DNA from: Peptococcaceae bacterium UBA3937
GTDB taxonomy: Bacteria; Bacillota; Peptococcia; DRI-13; DTU073
Direction: 5' to 3'
Assembly (NCBI GenBank): GCA_002385735.1
Contig: DGEB01000054.1
Location: forward strand, 3,103-9,922
Length of the DNA stretch: 6,820 nt
Shown here piece after piece: positions 5,983-6,820 of the stretch. The position numbers and the translations under genes were made by a program. The notes below the pieces were generated by a model that saw only the letters and a program-made list of their open reading frames with translations, was not told where the DNA came from and ran no database searches. How positions within the stretch are numbered: position 1 is the first letter of the stretch; every line of letters starts with the position of its first letter.

Positions 5983-6462
5983 ATGAAAATCGGGGTTATC
6001 GGGGACACCCATGGTTCACGGGAAGCTTTAAAGAAGATTATGCAGGTGTTTGAGGGCGTCGAGCTCTTTATCCATACGGGCGACCACTGGCAGGACGGCG
6101 TATATCTTGAACAGCAGACGGGGACACCTGTTTTTACGGTGAAAGGCAACTGTGACCGGGGGGAACGGGACAGCGAGCTGCTTTTTACCCTCAAAGGGAA
6201 AAAGTTCTTCCTGACCCACGGCCATCTATACGGGGTGAAATATGGTTTGCAAAGGCTGGCTTACCGGGCCGAGGAGTTAGGCGTCAACTACTGTATTTTT
6301 GGCCATACCCACTTCCCGGTCATCGACCGGTATGAACAGATAACCATGTTGAATCCGGGCAGTATAGTTTGGCCCCGGGGGGATTATCGTTGCGCCGGTA
6401 TCATGATGGAATACCGGGAGGATCTCTTTATTTCCCAATTCAAAAATGTTGACACAGATTGA
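5983..6462 (+). CDS. YfcE/YsnB-type metallophosphoesterase
   Basis: Predicted two-metal cytoplasmic phosphodiesterase of 159 aa in the YfcE/MJ0936 family. The metal-binding series is complete: GDTHG (D8, H10), HTGDHWQDG (D34), VKGNCDRGE (N56), LTHGHLYG (H79) and FGHTHFP (H108, H110), followed by the family's MLNPGSI. Members hydrolyse artificial phosphodiesters, but the natural substrate is unclear. It starts 24 bp after rdgB; AAGGTGG (5964-5970) is the likely ribosome site at 12 nt, and a purine stretch GAAGGA touches the ATG. It is the last gene of the series, matching ysnB after ysnA in B. subtilis. No terminator follows; instead the -35 box of the tRNA promoter lies in its final codons (V-D-T). 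The +35 to +38 segment reads HWQD where many relatives have V or I after GD, a small variation. Confidence 0.92.
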   Translation: MKIGVIGDTHGSREALKKIMQVFEGVELFIHTGDHWQDGVYLEQQTGTPVFTVKGNCDRGERDSELLFTLKGKKFFLTHGHLYGVKYGLQRLAYRAEELGVNYCIFGHTHFPVIDRYEQITMLNPGSIVWPRGDYRCAGIMMEYREDLFISQFKNVDTD

Positions 6463-6477
6463 TTTTTTTGTTAAGAT
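6449..6477 (+). promoter_or_regulatory. Sigma-A promoter of the tRNA cluster
   Basis: TTGACA (6449-6454), 17 bp, TAAGAT (6472-6477). The -35 is a perfect consensus, the spacing is optimal, and the -10 has one mismatch. The -35 lies inside the last codons of the phosphodiesterase gene and the spacer contains its stop codon and a run of seven T. Transcription should begin near 6484, about 20 nt before tRNA-Arg. Confidence 0.88.
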
Positions 6478-6505
6478 AACATTTGCTGCGGTGTTCAGAA
6501 ATCCT

Positions 6506-6582
6506 GTGCCCATAGCTCAGTTGGATAGAGCAACGGCCTTCTAAGCCGTGTGTCCGGGGTTCGAATCCCTGTGGGCACGCCA
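6506..6582 (+). tRNA. tRNA-Arg (anticodon TCT)
   Basis: Complete 77-nt cloverleaf: acceptor 6506-6512 with 6572-6578, D arm GCTC/GAGC, anticodon stem ACGGC/GCCGT around CTTCTAA with the anticodon at 6540-6542, T arm with TTCGAAT, discriminator G6579 and encoded CCA (6580-6582). It reads AGA (and AGG by wobble). It is the first tRNA behind the promoter. Confidence 0.97.
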
Positions 6583-6610
6583 TTTATCTCTTTAAGCAAA
6601 CAGTGGCTAT

Positions 6611-6687
6611 GGTGGCTGTGGCGAAGCGGTTAACGCACCGGATTGTGGCTCCGGCACTCGTGGGTTCAAGTCCCATCAGCCACCCCA
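6611..6687 (+). tRNA. tRNA-His (anticodon GTG)
   Basis: Acceptor 6612-6618 (GTGGCTG) pairs with 6677-6683 (CAGCCAC). The extra 5' G typical of tRNA-His (G-1, 6611) faces C73 (6684). Anticodon stem CCGGA/TCCGG encloses TTGTGGC with the anticodon at 6645-6647; CCA is encoded (6685-6687). Counting starts at G-1. The nine bases just before resemble its own 5' end (6603-6611 against 6612-6620). Confidence 0.97.
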
Positions 6688-6717
6688 TAATAACACGTCA
6701 CGTCATTGCTTGATTAT

Positions 6718-6792
6718 TGGGGCGTCGCCAAGCGGTAAGGCAACGGACTCTGACTCCGTCATGCGCAGGTTCGAATCCTGCCGCCCTAGCCA
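6718..6792 (+). tRNA. tRNA-Gln (anticodon CTG)
   Basis: 75-nt cloverleaf: acceptor TGGGGCG (6718-6724) with CGCCCTA (6782-6788), including the weak T-A first pair and one G-T pair typical of tRNA-Gln; anticodon stem ACGGA/TCCGT around CTCTGAC with the anticodon at 6750-6752; discriminator G and encoded CCA (6790-6792). CTG reads CAG only, so a TTG isoacceptor should exist elsewhere in the genome. Confidence 0.96.
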
Positions 6793-6796
6793 ATAC

Positions 6797-6820
6797 GAGC
6801 CATTAGCTCAGTCGGCAGAG
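6797..6820 (+). tRNA. Partial tRNA, probably Lys
   Basis: GAGCCAT (6797-6803) is an acceptor 5' strand, followed by TA and a D arm GCTC...GAG that runs off the window. The anticodon is outside. The start is nearly the same as typical Firmicute tRNA-Lys genes, and Arg-His-Gln-Lys is a familiar cluster order, so Lys is inferred, not seen. Confidence 0.8.

Noticed and set aside
6395..6417. Inverted repeat CCGGTAT...ATACCGG as a terminator before the tRNA cluster
   Set aside because: It lies inside the phosphodiesterase coding sequence, has a 9-nt loop and no T-run after it.

Overview
The window looks like a piece of the chromosome of an endospore-forming, anaerobic-type Firmicute (Clostridia, roughly Peptococcaceae or Moorella-like; the exact genus cannot be read from this sequence). 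The reasons are perfect anti-16S Shine-Dalgarno sites, GTG and TTG starts, strong stem plus T-tract terminators, a GerMN-domain lipoprotein, a multi-SH3b amidase with a sigma-H-type promoter, and a Firmicute-style tRNA cluster. All protein genes and tRNAs lie on the + strand. No insertion sequence, phage gene or CRISPR array was seen, so this is mostly a housekeeping region.

Layout: (1) 1-72 is the tail of an upstream transcription unit ending in a terminator. (2) 164-763 is a GerMN-domain lipoprotein that appears monocistronic, with a terminator starting on its stop codon. (3) 944-2962 is a secreted N-acetylmuramoyl-L-alanine amidase with four SH3b repeats, preceded by a sequence that fits the sigma-H consensus and followed by a strong terminator. 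(4) 3069-3590 is a UPF0316/DUF2179 membrane protein. Its 3' end runs into a five-copy 17-bp tandem repeat, and four of the copies form a chain of tiny ORFs overlapping by ATGA. (5) 3740-6462 is a compact gene series: glutamate racemase (murI), RNase PH (rph), XTP/dITP pyrophosphatase (rdgB type) and a YfcE/YsnB-type phosphodiesterase. (6) From 6449 to the window end there is a sigma-A promoter, whose -35 lies in the last codons of the phosphodiesterase gene, and a tRNA cluster Arg(TCT)-His(GTG)-Gln(CTG)-Lys(partial).

How the genes relate: the series murI-rph-rdgB-phosphodiesterase together with a GerMN gene recalls the Bacillus subtilis order racE-ysmB-gerM-rph-ysnA-ysnB. Here the GerMN gene has moved upstream, and an amidase and a UPF0316 gene lie between. 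The themes are cell wall (D-glutamate supply, wall hydrolysis, spore-linked lipoprotein), tRNA 3'-end maturation (RNase PH beside a tRNA cluster) and nucleotide-pool cleaning. I found no new defence or mobile system. The most unusual item is the tandem-repeat mini-ORF chain at 3570-3676, followed by the sigma-H-type promoter at 862-891.
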